Shown here: piece after piece, positions 43,776-52,765 of the stretch
How the letters are laid out: each line of letters begins with the position of its first letter
How positions within the stretch are numbered: the stretch's first letter is position 1
NCBI RefSeq assembly: GCF_021699195.1
Contig: NZ_SSXE01000014.1
Coordinates: 18,777-82,776, forward strand
Reading direction: 5' to 3'
Length of the DNA stretch: 64,000 bases
DNA from: Nonomuraea sp. MG754425
Lineage (GTDB): Bacteria; Actinomycetota; Actinomycetes; Streptosporangiales; Streptosporangiaceae
Made by a program: the position numbers and the translations under genes
The notes under the pieces: model-generated
Databases searched by the model: none
What the model was told of the DNA's origin: nothing
What the model saw: the letters and a program-made list of their open reading frames with translations, nothing else

Positions 43776-44237
43776 ATGAGAACCCCCGTCTACTGGTCGT
43801 CCGCACTCGAAGACATCCCCGCGCCCGACTACGCCGACATGATCTTCGGCGTGCTCCCGCCCGGCGCGCCCGAAGATCCGATCGCCTGGGTGAAGTGCGT
43901 CTTCTCGCCAGGGGTCGTGCCGCGCTGGATCGGCGTCGCGATGGCGGCGCGGCAGGCGCTCGTGCCGCTGCTCGGCATCCCGCGCGCCCCGCGCGGCGCG
44001 TTCCGGGTGGAACGCACCGAAGGGGAGGAGGCGCTCATCGCCGTGGACGACCGGCATCTCGACTTCCGCTGCGCGGTGGCCGTGGACGCCGAGGCCCGGC
44101 TCGTACGGGTGACGACGGTCGTACGGCTGAAGGGCTGGCGCGGACGGGTCTACTTCGCCCCGGTGCGTCTGGTCCATCCGGTCGTCGTGCACGCGATGTT
44201 GCGTGCCGCGCAGCGCCGCCTCGTCCAGGCGGCCTGA
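43776..44237 (+). CDS. DUF2867-like protein (153 aa)
   Basis: A small soluble protein of unknown function, with a sequence pattern like DUF2867: PVYWSSALEDIPAPDYADMI, then a beta-rich core (VPRWIGVAMAARQALVPLLG; RHLDFRCAVAVDAEARLVRV) and a C-terminal FAPVRLVHPVVVHAMLRAA. Family members often accompany short-chain dehydrogenases or NAD-binding proteins under TetR control. Here it stands alone and no regulator is adjacent, yet its start is covered by a large palindrome. ATG 43776 has GGAGG seven bases upstream. Confidence 0.72.
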   Translation: MRTPVYWSSALEDIPAPDYADMIFGVLPPGAPEDPIAWVKCVFSPGVVPRWIGVAMAARQALVPLLGIPRAPRGAFRVERTEGEEALIAVDDRHLDFRCAVAVDAEARLVRVTTVVRLKGWRGRVYFAPVRLVHPVVVHAMLRAAQRRLVQAA

Positions 44238-44293
44238 ACGGCGTCACGCCATCCCGGATGCGCGGGTGATCATGCCTCTGGCAGGGTGCAGGC

Positions 44294-46609
44294 ATGAAGA
44301 TCTGGGACGACCGTCCGGGAGACCGGTGGGAGGACGCGTTCCTGTCCGGGAACGGCGAGTACGGGATCATGGTGTACGGCGACCGCGTCGTCTACAACCA
44401 CCACCGCTACGTGCTCCCGAACGGCACCCGCGATCTGGCCCCGCCCCCGATCGCGGACCGGATGGCGGAGATCCGGGAACTGATCCTGTCGGGCCGGGCC
44501 GCTGAGGCGCAGCGGCTGGCGGCCGACGGCCGGGAACTGGCCTGGACGCAGCCGTTCCACCCGGGCTTCGAGCTGGTCGTCGAGGGGGAACCGGCCGGCG
44601 GCGGCAGGACGCTCGACTTCGCCACCGGCGAGATCGTCTCCGGCTCCGGCGGGTCCAGGTCGGGCGGCGGCTGGGCGCAGCGGGCGTTCGTGTCGCGGGC
44701 CGACTCCGTGGTGGTGCAGCGGTTGACGGGCGAGCTGAGGCTGCGGCTGAACGGCGACCTGCCGGGCAAACCGGACGACGTGCGGTGCGAGTGCGCCGCC
44801 TACGAGCGGGACGGGCACGTGTTCCTGCGGTTACGGGGGACGTACCCGGCCGGGCTGGGGGCGTACGGGTTCGAGGGCGTGACGCTGGTCGCCGGTGCGG
44901 ACGTCGCGGTGGACGGCGACGGCGCGGTGGTCACACGCGGCGGCGAGACGCTGCTGCTGACGAAGCTCGACCGCCGCGAGACCCCCGCCTGGAACACCAC
45001 GGCCCTGGAAACCGAACTCACCGAACTGGCCGCCCGAGCCGAACTGGCCGCCCGAGCCGCCCGGGCCGAGCACACCGGACGAAGCCCCCAGGCGACGGCC
45101 GACGCGTCCACCACGACCGCTGACGCGTCCACGACGACCGCCGACGCGGCCACTACGAAGGCCGCTGCGAACGCCGCGAAAGGCGTGAACAACGCGAGCG
45201 CCGCGACCCCGACACCCGCTGTGAACACCCCGACCGCCTACGGCGAACTGCTGGAGCGCCATGTCGCCCTGCACCGCCCGATCTACGAGCGGGTCACCCT
45301 GGACCTGGCCGTGGACCCGGCCGAGCGCGACCGCCCGGCCGCCGAGCTGACCGGGCTCGCGCTGGTCGAGCGGCTGTTCCACGCGGGCCGCTACCACCTG
45401 CTCAGCTCCTCGGGCGTCCTGCCGCCCCGGCTGACGGGGCTGTGGCTGGGGGAGTGGGGCGCGGCCTGGTCGGGCGACTTCACCACCGACGCCAACCTCA
45501 ACCTCCAGATGGCGGGGGTGAACATCGGCGCCATGCCCGAGCTGATCGCCGGGTACGCGGCCCTCATCCGCGACCAGGTCGCCGACTGGCGGGAGAACGC
45601 CAGGCGGATCTACGGCGTGCGCGGCCTGCTCGCCCCGAGCCGCACCGACGGCGAGCACGGCCGGTTGTTCCACTTCGACGCCAGGTGGCCGTGGACGATG
45701 TGGCTGGCGGGCGCCGACTGGCTGCTGTACCCGCTGGTCGAGCACGAGCAGGTCACCGGCGAGCGGGTCGAGGGGCTGGGCGGCTGGCTGGCGGAGTGCG
45801 CGGCGTTCTGGGAGGAGTTCCTGGCCGGGACGGGCGGGGTCGTGGTGCCGTCCTTCTCTCCCGAATGCGGCCCAGGCGGCGGGGCGTTCGCCGCGGTGAA
45901 CGCCACCATGGACCTGGCCGCCGCCCGGCACGCGCTCGGCGCGGTGGGGTCGGCCACGGCGGAGCTGCTGCCCGCGTACCGGATCGACGGGCGCGGCGCG
46001 CTGGCCGAATGGGCGTGGGACGGCGCGGCGTCGTACGAGGAGCACCGGCACGTCAGCCACCTCTACCCCGTGTGGCCGCTGCACGAGATCAACCCCGACG
46101 ACACCCCCGCCCTGGCCGTCGCCGCGCACCGGGCGCTGGAGCTGCGCGGTGACGAGAACCTGTCCGCGCACGGCAGCCTGCACCGCGCCCTGGCCGCCGC
46201 CCGGCTCAAGGACGGCGAGCTGGCCTGGCGGAACGTCGGCAAGATCCTCGGCAACGACATGGTGTTCCGTTCGCTGATGAGCTCGCACAACCCCGGCCGG
46301 GAGGTGTTCAACGCCGACGCCGCCCACACGCTGCCCGGCCTGCTGATCGAGCTGCTGCTCGACTCCCGGCCGGGGGTCGTCGAGCTGCTGCCCGCCCTGC
46401 CCGCCGCGCTGCCGCGCGGCACGCTGCGCGGCGCCGTCTGCCGGGGCCGCGTCACCGTGGAGGAGCTGAGCTGGGGCGGCGACGAGGGTGTGCGCGCGGT
46501 GCTGCGCTCGCCGGACGATCAGACCGTCACCTTGATCCACCGCGCTTCCGGGCTGCGCACGCGGCTCGACCTGGTCGCGGGCCACCCCCGTCTCGTGGAG
46601 ATCCGATGA
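44294..46609 (+). CDS. Intracellular GH95-like glycosidase
   Basis: A 771-residue enzyme resembling GH95 alpha-L-fucosidases/alpha-L-galactosidases. It opens KIWDDRPGDRWEDAFLSGNG, the beta-sandwich domain start of this family; the (alpha/alpha)6 barrel has TTDANLNLQMAGVN, PSFSPECGPGGG and HRHVSHLYPVWPLHEI, which match the catalytic segments. Most characterised members are secreted; this one has no signal peptide and would act on imported oligosaccharides. Residues about 240-315 are an Ala/Thr-rich low-complexity insertion absent from typical members. Coupling by ATGA to a GH43 xylosidase suggests joint breakdown of a hemicellulose such as xyloglucan or decorated xylan. Confidence 0.83.
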   Translation: MKIWDDRPGDRWEDAFLSGNGEYGIMVYGDRVVYNHHRYVLPNGTRDLAPPPIADRMAEIRELILSGRAAEAQRLAADGRELAWTQPFHPGFELVVEGEPAGGGRTLDFATGEIVSGSGGSRSGGGWAQRAFVSRADSVVVQRLTGELRLRLNGDLPGKPDDVRCECAAYERDGHVFLRLRGTYPAGLGAYGFEGVTLVAGADVAVDGDGAVVTRGGETLLLTKLDRRETPAWNTTALETELTELAARAELAARAARAEHTGRSPQATADASTTTADASTTTADAATTKAAANAAKGVNNASAATPTPAVNTPTAYGELLERHVALHRPIYERVTLDLAVDPAERDRPAAELTGLALVERLFHAGRYHLLSSSGVLPPRLTGLWLGEWGAAWSGDFTTDANLNLQMAGVNIGAMPELIAGYAALIRDQVADWRENARRIYGVRGLLAPSRTDGEHGRLFHFDARWPWTMWLAGADWLLYPLVEHEQVTGERVEGLGGWLAECAAFWEEFLAGTGGVVVPSFSPECGPGGGAFAAVNATMDLAAARHALGAVGSATAELLPAYRIDGRGALAEWAWDGAASYEEHRHVSHLYPVWPLHEINPDDTPALAVAAHRALELRGDENLSAHGSLHRALAAARLKDGELAWRNVGKILGNDMVFRSLMSSHNPGREVFNADAAHTLPGLLIELLLDSRPGVVELLPALPAALPRGTLRGAVCRGRVTVEELSWGGDEGVRAVLRSPDDQTVTLIHRASGLRTRLDLVAGHPRLVEIR
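45098..45160 (+). repeat. 21-bp tandem repeat in the GH95-like gene
   Basis: Three consecutive 21-bp units encode ADASTTT, ADASTTT and ADAATTK. The unit is a multiple of three, so the frame is kept. It lies inside the low-complexity linker between the beta domain and the helical barrel. Confidence 0.8.
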
Positions 46610-48129
46610 TCCGTAACCCCGTCCTGCCCGGCTTCCACCCCGACCCGTCCATCCTGCGGGTCGGCGACGACTACTACCTCGTCACCTCGACGTTCGAGTG
46701 GTATCCGGGTGTGCTGGTGCACCACTCGCGCGACCTGGTCCACTGGCGCGCCCTGGGCGGCGTGCTGACCGAGCGCAGGCTGCTCGATCTGACGGGCGTG
46801 CCCGACTCGGGCGGTGTGTGGGCGCCGGACCTGACGTACGCGAACGGGCTGTTCCACCTCGTCTACGGCGTCATGGACAGCTACGCGCACGGCTACAAGG
46901 ACGTCGCCAACCATCTCGTCACCGCCCCCGCCATCGACGGCCCCTGGTCGGACCCGGTGCGGCTGCCGGGCAGGGGCTTCGACGCGGCCCTCTTCCACGA
47001 CGAGGACGGCACGTCGTACCTGCTCAGCATGGTCTTCGACTCCCGTCCGGGACGCGGGTTCTCCGGGATCGAGCTGAGCCCCCTGACCGGGGGCCGTCCG
47101 AGGCTCATCCTGGAGAACCGGAGCCTCACCGAGGGCCCGCACCTCTACCGGGTGGACGGCTGGTACTACCTGATGGTCGCCGAGGGCGGCACCGGCTACG
47201 AGCACCGCGTGAGCGTGCTGCGCGCCCGCTCGCCGCAGGGCCCGTACGAGCCCGACCCGGCCGGGCCGATGCTCACCTCCCGCCACGACCCCGGCCTCGA
47301 ACTGCAGAAGGCCGGGCACGGCAGCCTCGTGCGGACGGGCGACGGCGGCTGGTACCTGGCGCACCTCGCCGCCCGGCCGCACGCCCCGCGCGGCCGGTGC
47401 GTGCTGGGCAGGGAGAGCGCGATCCAGCGCGTCGAGTGGCGGGACGGCTGGCCCCGGGTGCCCGGGGGAGTGCCGGCCGTGGCGGTGCCCGCGCCCGCGC
47501 TGCCGCCGCACCCGTGGCCGCCGTCCCAGGAGACCGCCGAGGACGGGTGGAGCACGCTGCGCCGGCCGGCCTCGCCCGACTGGGTGCGCTTCGACGGCGG
47601 CCGGGTGACGGTCAGCGGCGGCCAGTCACCGTACGGGCGGCGCGCCCCCAGCCTGGTCGCCCGCCGGGTGACCGCCACGAGGTGCACGTTCGAAGCGAGT
47701 GTGACGTTCGAGCCGGGCAGCGTGCACCAGTCGGCCGGGATCACCGCCTACTACAACTCGCGCAACTGGTACCACCTGGCGCTCACCACCGACGGCGTCG
47801 TCCTGACCGGCAGCGACCGGGGCGCGCGGACCGTGCACCACACCGCCGCCGGCACCGCTCGCCGCCTCGGGCTGGAGCTGGACGGCCCGGTCCTGCGTTT
47901 CACCTGCGACGGCCGCCCCCTCCCGGTGGAACTGGACGCCACGATCCTGTCGGACGAGCACGCCGACGAGATCATCGACGGGCAGGTGCGCTCGTTCGGC
48001 TTCACCGGCGCGTTCGTCGGCCTGTGGGTGCAGGACCTGGCGGGCGAGGGGTGCGCGGCGGTCTTCGAGGACGTCGTCCATCACCCGGCGGGCGCGGACG
48101 GCGTGGCGGTGGCGCAGGGCGGGGCGTAG
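46606..48129 (+). CDS. GH43 beta-xylosidase-like enzyme
   Basis: A 507-residue intracellular enzyme of the GH43 xylan 1,4-beta-xylosidase group. The beta-propeller has the base Asp in NPVLPGFHPDPSIL, the pKa-modulating Asp in GRGFDAALFHDEDG, and the acid Glu in SLTEGPHLYRVDG. The C-terminal ~190 residues form the extra beta-sandwich characteristic of this subfamily (HQSAGITAYYNSRNWYHLAL), which contributes to the active site. It releases xylose from xylo-oligosaccharides that would come from the secreted xylanase. Starts by ATGA overlap with the GH95-like gene; its last 49 bp overlap the convergent caspase-like gene. Confidence 0.93.
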   Translation: MIRNPVLPGFHPDPSILRVGDDYYLVTSTFEWYPGVLVHHSRDLVHWRALGGVLTERRLLDLTGVPDSGGVWAPDLTYANGLFHLVYGVMDSYAHGYKDVANHLVTAPAIDGPWSDPVRLPGRGFDAALFHDEDGTSYLLSMVFDSRPGRGFSGIELSPLTGGRPRLILENRSLTEGPHLYRVDGWYYLMVAEGGTGYEHRVSVLRARSPQGPYEPDPAGPMLTSRHDPGLELQKAGHGSLVRTGDGGWYLAHLAARPHAPRGRCVLGRESAIQRVEWRDGWPRVPGGVPAVAVPAPALPPHPWPPSQETAEDGWSTLRRPASPDWVRFDGGRVTVSGGQSPYGRRAPSLVARRVTATRCTFEASVTFEPGSVHQSAGITAYYNSRNWYHLALTTDGVVLTGSDRGARTVHHTAAGTARRLGLELDGPVLRFTCDGRPLPVELDATILSDEHADEIIDGQVRSFGFTGAFVGLWVQDLAGEGCAAVFEDVVHHPAGADGVAVAQGGA

Positions 48130-51100
48130 GGGCGGCCCGGCACGTAGCGGGCCCACTCCGCCGCGCTGATCGACGTGCCGGACGTCTCGCACACGTTGGA
48201 GGCGGCCTGCTCGACGTTGAGGCCCCAGAGCTGGACGGCGCTGCCCGACGCCCCGGCCAGCACCGTGCCGTCGGGCCCCGGCTCGACGTCGGCCAGCGGC
48301 CCCTTGTCCGCGAACACGGCCCAGAGCGTGGGGGCGGACGGGGTGACGACGTTCCACACCTGGGCGGTGCCGTCCTGGGAGGCGGTGACGAGCGTGCGGT
48401 CGTCGCCGCCGAAGGCGAGCGCGGACACGGGCCCGGCGTGGCCGGTCAGGTCCGACAGTTTCCTGACGGAGGCGGGCGCGCCGACGTTCCACAGCCGGGC
48501 CGTGCCGTCGGACGACGCGGTGGCCAGCGTCTTGCCGTCGCCGCTGAAGCGCAGGTCGAGCACGCTGCCGGTGCCGGCGGCGAACGTGGCCAGGGCGCGC
48601 GGCCGGGCGGGCGCGGAGATGTCCCACAGCCGTACGGAGGCGGTGCCCGAGCCGGTCGCCAGCACGCGCCCGTCGGGGCGGAACACGGCCGTGCTCACCC
48701 GCCTGTCGGCGGCGCCGACCGTGGCGACCTGCTTGGGGGTGGCCGGCGTGGTGATGTCCCACAGCAGGGTGCGGCCGTCGCGGCCGGTGGTCACCACCGT
48801 CTTGCCGTCGGGGCCGTAGGCGACCGACCGTACGCCCGCCGTGTGCCCCGTCAGGGTGCCGAGGGCCTTCGGGGTCGCGGGCTCGGAGACGTCCCAGAGC
48901 CTGGCGGTCTTGTCGTCGGAGGCGGTGACCAGGCGGCGGCCGTCGGGGCTGAACGCGGCCGACAGCACCGGTTCGGTGTGCCCGCTCAGCGTGGCCTGCG
49001 ACGTGGCCACCGCCGGGTCGGACAGGTCCCAGAGCCGGACGGTCTCGTCGTCGGAGGCGGTGGCCAGGGTACGGCCGCCCTTGGCGATGGCGAGCGCGTT
49101 GACCTGCCCGGTGTGCCGGGCGAGCCGGGCGAAGGACGCGGCGCGGGAGGTGTTGGCGACGTTCCACAGCCGGGCGACGCCGTCGGTGGCGGCGGTGAGC
49201 AGGTTCTGGCCGTTCGGGCTGAACGCGACCCCGGTGACGGCGTCGGGGAAGCCGGCCAGCGTGGCGGTGCGCTCCGGCCGGCTCGGGCTCTGCAGGCTCC
49301 ACAGGCCCACGGTGGCGTCGGCGGACGCGCTGGCCAGGACGGTTCCGTCGGGGCTGAAGGCGATGTCGTCCACCGAGCCGCCGTGCCCGCTCGCGGTGCC
49401 GAGCAGCCTGGTGGCGGTGATGTCCCAGAGCTGGACCTTGCCCGTGGCGGAGGAGGAGGCCAGGTACCGGCCGCCGGGGGCGAACGCCACGCTCCTGACC
49501 GCGCCCTCCGACGAGGTGAGCGTGGCCAGCACGACCGGCTTCGTGGACGTCTGCACGTCGAGCAGGACGATCGTGCCGCCCGCGGAGGCCAGCGCCACCA
49601 GGCGGCCGTCGGGGCTGAAGGCCGCCCTGGTGGGGTCGGACTCCTGGGTCACGACGGCGACCTGGCGGGCCTTGGCCGGGTCCGCCACGCTCCACAGCCG
49701 CATCGAGCCGTCGGTGGAGGCGGTGGCCAGCAGCGTGCCGTCCGGGTTGAACGCCACCGAGCCGACCTGCTCCTCGTGGCCCTTCAGCGTGGCCAGGGGG
49801 CGCGGCGCGGCGGTGTCGGAGACCTCCCACAGCCGGGCGGTGCCGTCGGCGGACCCGGTGGCGAGGACCTTGCCGTCCTTGCCGAAGGCGGCGGCGAGCA
49901 CGCCGCCCGTGTGCCCCTTCAGCACGCCCAGGGCCTTGGGACGCAGCGCGTCGGTGACGTTCCACAACCTGACGGTCGTGTCGCCCGAGGCGGTCGCGGC
50001 CACCCGGCCGTCGGGCCGGTAGGCGACCCGCTCGATCGGGGCGGTGTGGCCGGGCATCCGGGCCCCCACCGGGCGGGAGAGCGAGCCGAGCAGCGCCCCC
50101 CTCGCCTCGGGGGTGGCCGAGACGCGGTAGGCGGCCAGGGCGAGCTGGGAGCCCAGCGAGGTGTCCCGGGCGGTGTTCGCGGCCTCGGCGAGCTGCCTGG
50201 ACAGGGCCTGGTCGCGCTGGCTGCCCGCCTCGCCCGCCAGGCGGGTGGCGCCGCTGCTCTGGACGAGCGCCACGATCGCGCCCGCGGTGGCGACGAGGAG
50301 CAGCACGGCGAGGGTGGCGACGACACCGCGGGTGACCATCGTCCGGCGGAGCCGGCGGCGGCGGGAGGCGTCGAGGAACTCCCGCTCGACCGGGGTGACC
50401 CCGCCGCCGGGAGGCGGGGCGGTGTCGTGGACCGCCGCCGCCACCGTCACCGCGGCCTCGGCGGCGGTGAGGCGGTCGTCGGTGTACAGGTGGGAGGTCT
50501 CCTGGCCGCCGCGCTGCCACAGCTCGGCGTCCTCGGCCAGCCGCCGTCGTACGAGCAGCCCGGCCCGCGTGGTCTCGGCCCAGTTGCCCAGCCGGGGCCA
50601 GGCGCGCACGAGCGACTCGTGGGCCAGCTCCGCCACCTCGCCCTCCGTCGTGACCAGCCGCGCCCGGACGAACTCGGCCAGCACCTGCCCCTCGATGGAC
50701 GCCTTGCCCGGACTCAGCTCGGAGACGGGCACCCGCCGTCGCAGCGGGCCCGCCTGCTCGTCCACGTGGACCAGCCGGACCAGCAGCGCGCGCGCCACCG
50801 GCTCGGACTCCGCGCCCAGCCGGCGCAGCGTCTCCTCGCCGGTCATCGGCACGGCCCGCGCGACGCCGCCCGCGGAGCGGTAGCCGGACATGGTGAGCGT
50901 CCCGCCGGAGCGGCGCTGCCAGGTGACGAGCAGCGCGTGCGAGAGCAGGGCGGGCAGGTCGCCCGTGTCCGGCAGGGCCTGGAGCTCCTCCAGGATCAGC
51001 TCGGTGAGCCCGGGTTCGAGCGACAGCCCGGAGCGGGTGGCCGGCTCCTCGATGGCGCGGCGCAGCTCGGCCGCGGACATGGGGGCGACGATCTCGGGCC

Positions 51101-52529
51101 GCCGCATCGTCTCCAGCAGGCCGGGGTAGGCGGCGCAGCGGCCGAAGAAGTCGCCGCGCACGGAGATCACCACGGCGGCCGAGCGGGACAGCTCGACGAG
51201 CGCCTCCACGAAGCGCCGCCTGGCGGGCTCGTCGGGGCACAGGGTGAACAGCTCCTCGAACTGGTCCACCACCACGAGCGTGCGTGCGGGCACCCCGCGT
51301 CGCGCCGCGGCCGGGTCGGACTCGATGACGGCGCGCAACCGTTCGGGGTCGCCGCCGCCCAGCATCGCCAGCTCGTTCGCCAGCGTGGCCGTCGGACGGG
51401 CTCCGGGGGTCAGCACGACGCACCGGCCGCTCTCGTCCCGCAGGGCCGGGATCAGCCCGGCGCGCAGCAGCGAGGTCTTCCCGCAGCCGGACGGCCCGGT
51501 GAGCACGAGCGGCCCGCCGGCCTCGAACGCCTGCGACCCGATGACCACCGGGGGACCGGCGGACCTGAGCGCCTGGCGCGCCCGCGCGGCCAGCGACCTG
51601 ACCGCCTCCTCGCGGCCGAAGAACAGCCCGGCGTGCGCGCGGTCGTAGGCGGCCAGCCCCCGGTAGGGGCTGCTCAGGTCGCCGGGCGAGCTCATCGGCG
51701 GCCCCGCGTGGGGCCGGGTGGCCCGGTGCGCCGGGTTGGCGGCGAGCGGCGCGGCCTGCTTCACCTCGCCGGCCTGCCGCCTGGGCCGCGGGAATCCGGC
51801 GGCGGGCAGCACGCGGGCCAGGTGGTGGTGCACGTGGTCGAGCGTGAACGTCTCGGGGCCCGCCGGGTCGCCCTCGTTCAGCAGCCGCAGCAGCGCCCCG
51901 CTGAGCGCCGTGTGCCGGACGCCGGGCAGCGCCCAGGAGTTCTCGTCCTTGCCGGCGGAGGTCAGCACGTACGCGCCGCGCCAGGAGGCGTCGAACGTCT
52001 GGTCCATGGCCTTGGCGGGCACCGGCCGGTTGCCGCCGGTGAAGCAGCAGTCGAGGATGGCGACGACGTGCTCGGCCCGGGTCGAGGCCAGGATCCGGCG
52101 TACGGCGGAGAACGGCAGCGCCTGCTGGGCCAGGCCCTGGCCCAGGTCGGCGGTGGCCCGCGTGGCGAGGTGCAGTTCGTTGTCCGGGCCGAACAGGGCG
52201 TGCCCGACGTAGTGGAACAGCAGCACGCCGGTGGCCTCGCGGGCCGCCCGCTCCAGCGCCTCGCCCAGTTCGGCGGGGGCCGCCGGGTCGAGCAGGGTGG
52301 TCAGGCGTCGCGGGTCGAGGCCCGCCCGTTCGACGAGGCACTTCCCGACGTCGGCGACGGTGGCCGGTACGGCGGGCACCTGCGGCAGCCGCGAGGACGG
52401 CTGGTGCGCGCCCGTGCCCGCCACCACGACCCTGGCGCCCTCGGACGCCAGCAGCAGGGCTGGAGCGTTCCGTCCGGCCGGCCGCACGAGCCGGGTCGTC
52501 TCGAGGGTCGTCGAATCGTCCTCGGTCAT
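48081..52529 (-). CDS. Caspase-like / nSTAND1 ATPase / WD40 repeat protein
   Basis: A 1482-residue protein with three parts. Residues ~30-245: a caspase-fold peptidase with the His-Cys dyad, H110 in FHYVGHALFGPD and C162 in AILDCCFTGG. Residues ~288-700: a STAND-type NTPase of the nSTAND1 group (SSPYRGLAAYDRAHAGLFFG, Walker A GPSGCGKT at 345-352, Walker B TLVVVDQFEELF at 418-429). A single membrane segment lies at 733-756. Residues ~815-1450: about 14 WD40 blades, forming two propellers. STAND proteins use the repeats as sensor, the ATPase as switch and the effector domain as output. Here the expected output is proteolysis, in defence or cell death. ATG 52529 has a GGAG site. No transposon or phage genes flank it. 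Confidence 0.93.
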   Translation of the reverse strand: MTEDDSTTLETTRLVRPAGRNAPALLLASEGARVVVAGTGAHQPSSRLPQVPAVPATVADVGKCLVERAGLDPRRLTTLLDPAAPAELGEALERAAREATGVLLFHYVGHALFGPDNELHLATRATADLGQGLAQQALPFSAVRRILASTRAEHVVAILDCCFTGGNRPVPAKAMDQTFDASWRGAYVLTSAGKDENSWALPGVRHTALSGALLRLLNEGDPAGPETFTLDHVHHHLARVLPAAGFPRPRRQAGEVKQAAPLAANPAHRATRPHAGPPMSSPGDLSSPYRGLAAYDRAHAGLFFGREEAVRSLAARARQALRSAGPPVVIGSQAFEAGGPLVLTGPSGCGKTSLLRAGLIPALRDESGRCVVLTPGARPTATLANELAMLGGGDPERLRAVIESDPAAARRGVPARTLVVVDQFEELFTLCPDEPARRRFVEALVELSRSAAVVISVRGDFFGRCAAYPGLLETMRRPEIVAPMSAAELRRAIEEPATRSGLSLEPGLTELILEELQALPDTGDLPALLSHALLVTWQRRSGGTLTMSGYRSAGGVARAVPMTGEETLRRLGAESEPVARALLVRLVHVDEQAGPLRRRVPVSELSPGKASIEGQVLAEFVRARLVTTEGEVAELAHESLVRAWPRLGNWAETTRAGLLVRRRLAEDAELWQRGGQETSHLYTDDRLTAAEAAVTVAAAVHDTAPPPGGGVTPVEREFLDASRRRRLRRTMVTRGVVATLAVLLLVATAGAIVALVQSSGATRLAGEAGSQRDQALSRQLAEAANTARDTSLGSQLALAAYRVSATPEARGALLGSLSRPVGARMPGHTAPIERVAYRPDGRVAATASGDTTVRLWNVTDALRPKALGVLKGHTGGVLAAAFGKDGKVLATGSADGTARLWEVSDTAAPRPLATLKGHEEQVGSVAFNPDGTLLATASTDGSMRLWSVADPAKARQVAVVTQESDPTRAAFSPDGRLVALASAGGTIVLLDVQTSTKPVVLATLTSSEGAVRSVAFAPGGRYLASSSATGKVQLWDITATRLLGTASGHGGSVDDIAFSPDGTVLASASADATVGLWSLQSPSRPERTATLAGFPDAVTGVAFSPNGQNLLTAATDGVARLWNVANTSRAASFARLARHTGQVNALAIAKGGRTLATASDDETVRLWDLSDPAVATSQATLSGHTEPVLSAAFSPDGRRLVTASDDKTARLWDVSEPATPKALGTLTGHTAGVRSVAYGPDGKTVVTTGRDGRTLLWDITTPATPKQVATVGAADRRVSTAVFRPDGRVLATGSGTASVRLWDISAPARPRALATFAAGTGSVLDLRFSGDGKTLATASSDGTARLWNVGAPASVRKLSDLTGHAGPVSALAFGGDDRTLVTASQDGTAQVWNVVTPSAPTLWAVFADKGPLADVEPGPDGTVLAGASGSAVQLWGLNVEQAASNVCETSGTSISAAEWARYVPGRPYAPPCATATPSAPAG

Positions 52530-52735
52530 CCGGCGCTCCGGGGGCGTGGCTGGCAAATGGGCGTTGTTCAGGTTACGCAGGTCTGCGCCGGACCGTCGAG
52601 GGTCGATGGGGCCACATACGGCGGCTTCTCCGAGAAAATCCGGGAACGTCCGGCGAAAGATCACCATATATATGGGCAGATCAGGACATTGGTGGCGGTT
52701 GTCGGAATTCGGATTCGCGGGCCGGCGGCGAGCCG

Positions 52736-52765
52736 GGTAGCGTCGGGCCCGCGACCGGCGCTACC
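52736..52765 (-). terminator. Hairpin at the end of the C39 protease gene
   Basis: GGTAGCG/CGCTACC extended by a T-G wobble pair and CGG/CCG (11 pairs in all, 8-nt loop). It overlaps the stop codon of the C39 gene and separates it from the downstream caspase-like gene. Confidence 0.6.
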
